The translations under genes were made by a program, and so were the position numbers. Of a DNA stretch of 6,191 nt, positions 5,897 through 6,191 are shown one piece after another (position 1 is the stretch's first letter; every line of letters starts with the position of its first letter). The stretch covers positions 1-6,191 of the forward strand of contig DFYG01000084.1 in assembly GCA_002382605.1 (NCBI GenBank), read 5' to 3'. The DNA is from Synergistaceae bacterium UBA4088. Its GTDB lineage: Bacteria > Synergistota > Synergistia > Synergistales > Thermovirgaceae. The notes below the pieces were generated by a model that worked only from the letters and a program-made list of their open reading frames with translations, had not been told where the DNA came from and did no database searches.

Positions 5897-6191
5897 ATGA
5901 AGAGCCCACGGACCGAAAGGCTTATCAGAATGACCACTCGTTTTCTGATATCACCATCAAGACAACTCTCACTGACAGAAATGTCCGGTAAGTTCCAGGT
6001 CTCCAAGACGGTGATAAGCGATGATGTGACCATTATTGACCATGCTTTCAGAGAAGAGGGGCTGGGGGGGATCCACGTTGACCGCGGCCGGAGCGGTGGG
6101 GCTTCGTTAAGGCCGGACCTTTCTGAAGCATGCAGAAAATCCTTTCTCGAATCCATCGCAGGTATTCTTTCGACTGGAGACAGAATTCTTC
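5897..6191 (+). CDS. purR: Pur operon repressor PurR, N-terminal part (3' end outside window)
   Basis: ATG 5897 begins a frame open to the right edge; 98 full codons are visible. The sequence matches the N-terminal winged-helix DNA-binding domain of Bacillus-type PurR (about 1-74): RTERLIRMTTRFLISPSRQ, then the helix-turn-helix LTEMSGKFQVSKTVISDDVT (26-45), where B. subtilis PurR has ERYESAKSSISEDLT, and the wing ending in SGGASLRPDLS. Residues from 75 lead into the phosphoribosyltransferase-like effector domain, which lies mostly beyond the window; in B. subtilis it senses PRPP. The family represses purine synthesis and salvage genes at PurBox sites. GGAG at 5885-5888, inside the end of ispE, gives an 8-base spacing to the ATG. 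With only 5 bases after the ispE stop, the two genes are almost certainly cotranscribed. This is not the unrelated LacI-type PurR of E. coli. Confidence 0.93.
   Translation, partial: MKSPRTERLIRMTTRFLISPSRQLSLTEMSGKFQVSKTVISDDVTIIDHAFREEGLGGIHVDRGRSGGASLRPDLSEACRKSFLESIAGILSTGDRIL

Noticed and set aside
4409..6070. Seven-G runs in selB (4409-4415), ispE (5829-5835) and purR (6064-6070) as phase-variable tracts.
   Set aside because: The runs are short, all three frames are intact across them, and these are housekeeping or core genes where switching is unlikely.

Overview
The window is a compact bacterial chromosomal segment of roughly 50% GC. It carries seven genes and shows no mobile elements, CRISPR arrays, rRNA or recognisable tRNA. 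Gene content (SelA/SelB, YedF, Veg, a GHMP-type IspE, and a Bacillus-type PurR) points to an anaerobic Gram-positive-like lineage. Synergistota or a Sec-using clostridial-type Bacillota would both fit, and I lean weakly to Synergistota. This placement is inferred from gene families and order, not from a phylogenetic marker.

Layout: (1) 1-528 (+) is the C-terminal part of a HemW-like radical-SAM heme chaperone, cut by the left edge. (2) 540-1133 (-) is yedF, a TusA-plus-DsrE-like selenium metabolism protein convergent with hemW; both stop codons lie in one small hairpin. (3) 1134-1290 is a divergent intergenic region with an AT-rich core, a plausible selA promoter and a foldable selA leader. 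(4) 1291-2706 selA and 2690-4609 selB (+) overlap by 17 bases and form a selenocysteine operon. (5) 4610-4705 holds an A/T inverted repeat and a strong sigma-A-type promoter. (6) 4706-4957 veg ends in a textbook intrinsic terminator at 4976-5006. (7) 5022-5891 ispE is followed after 5 bases by purR (5897 to the right edge, partial).

The left half is a selenium module. SelA converts Ser-tRNA(Sec) to Sec-tRNA(Sec), SelB delivers it to UGA codons with a SECIS element, and YedF is a selenium-associated accessory protein of unsettled role. The other components needed (selD, selC and the selenoproteins) are not in the window. Five of the six gene ends visible here use UGA as the stop, although the organism should also read UGA as Sec.

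The right half is the conserved veg-ispE-purR neighbourhood known from Bacillota: a small Veg protein, an isoprenoid (MEP) pathway kinase and the purine repressor.

I found no convincing undescribed system. The most interesting signals are regulatory: a possible start-site-sequestering leader on selA, a PurBox-like half site inside the veg promoter, and a strong terminator directly before ispE.
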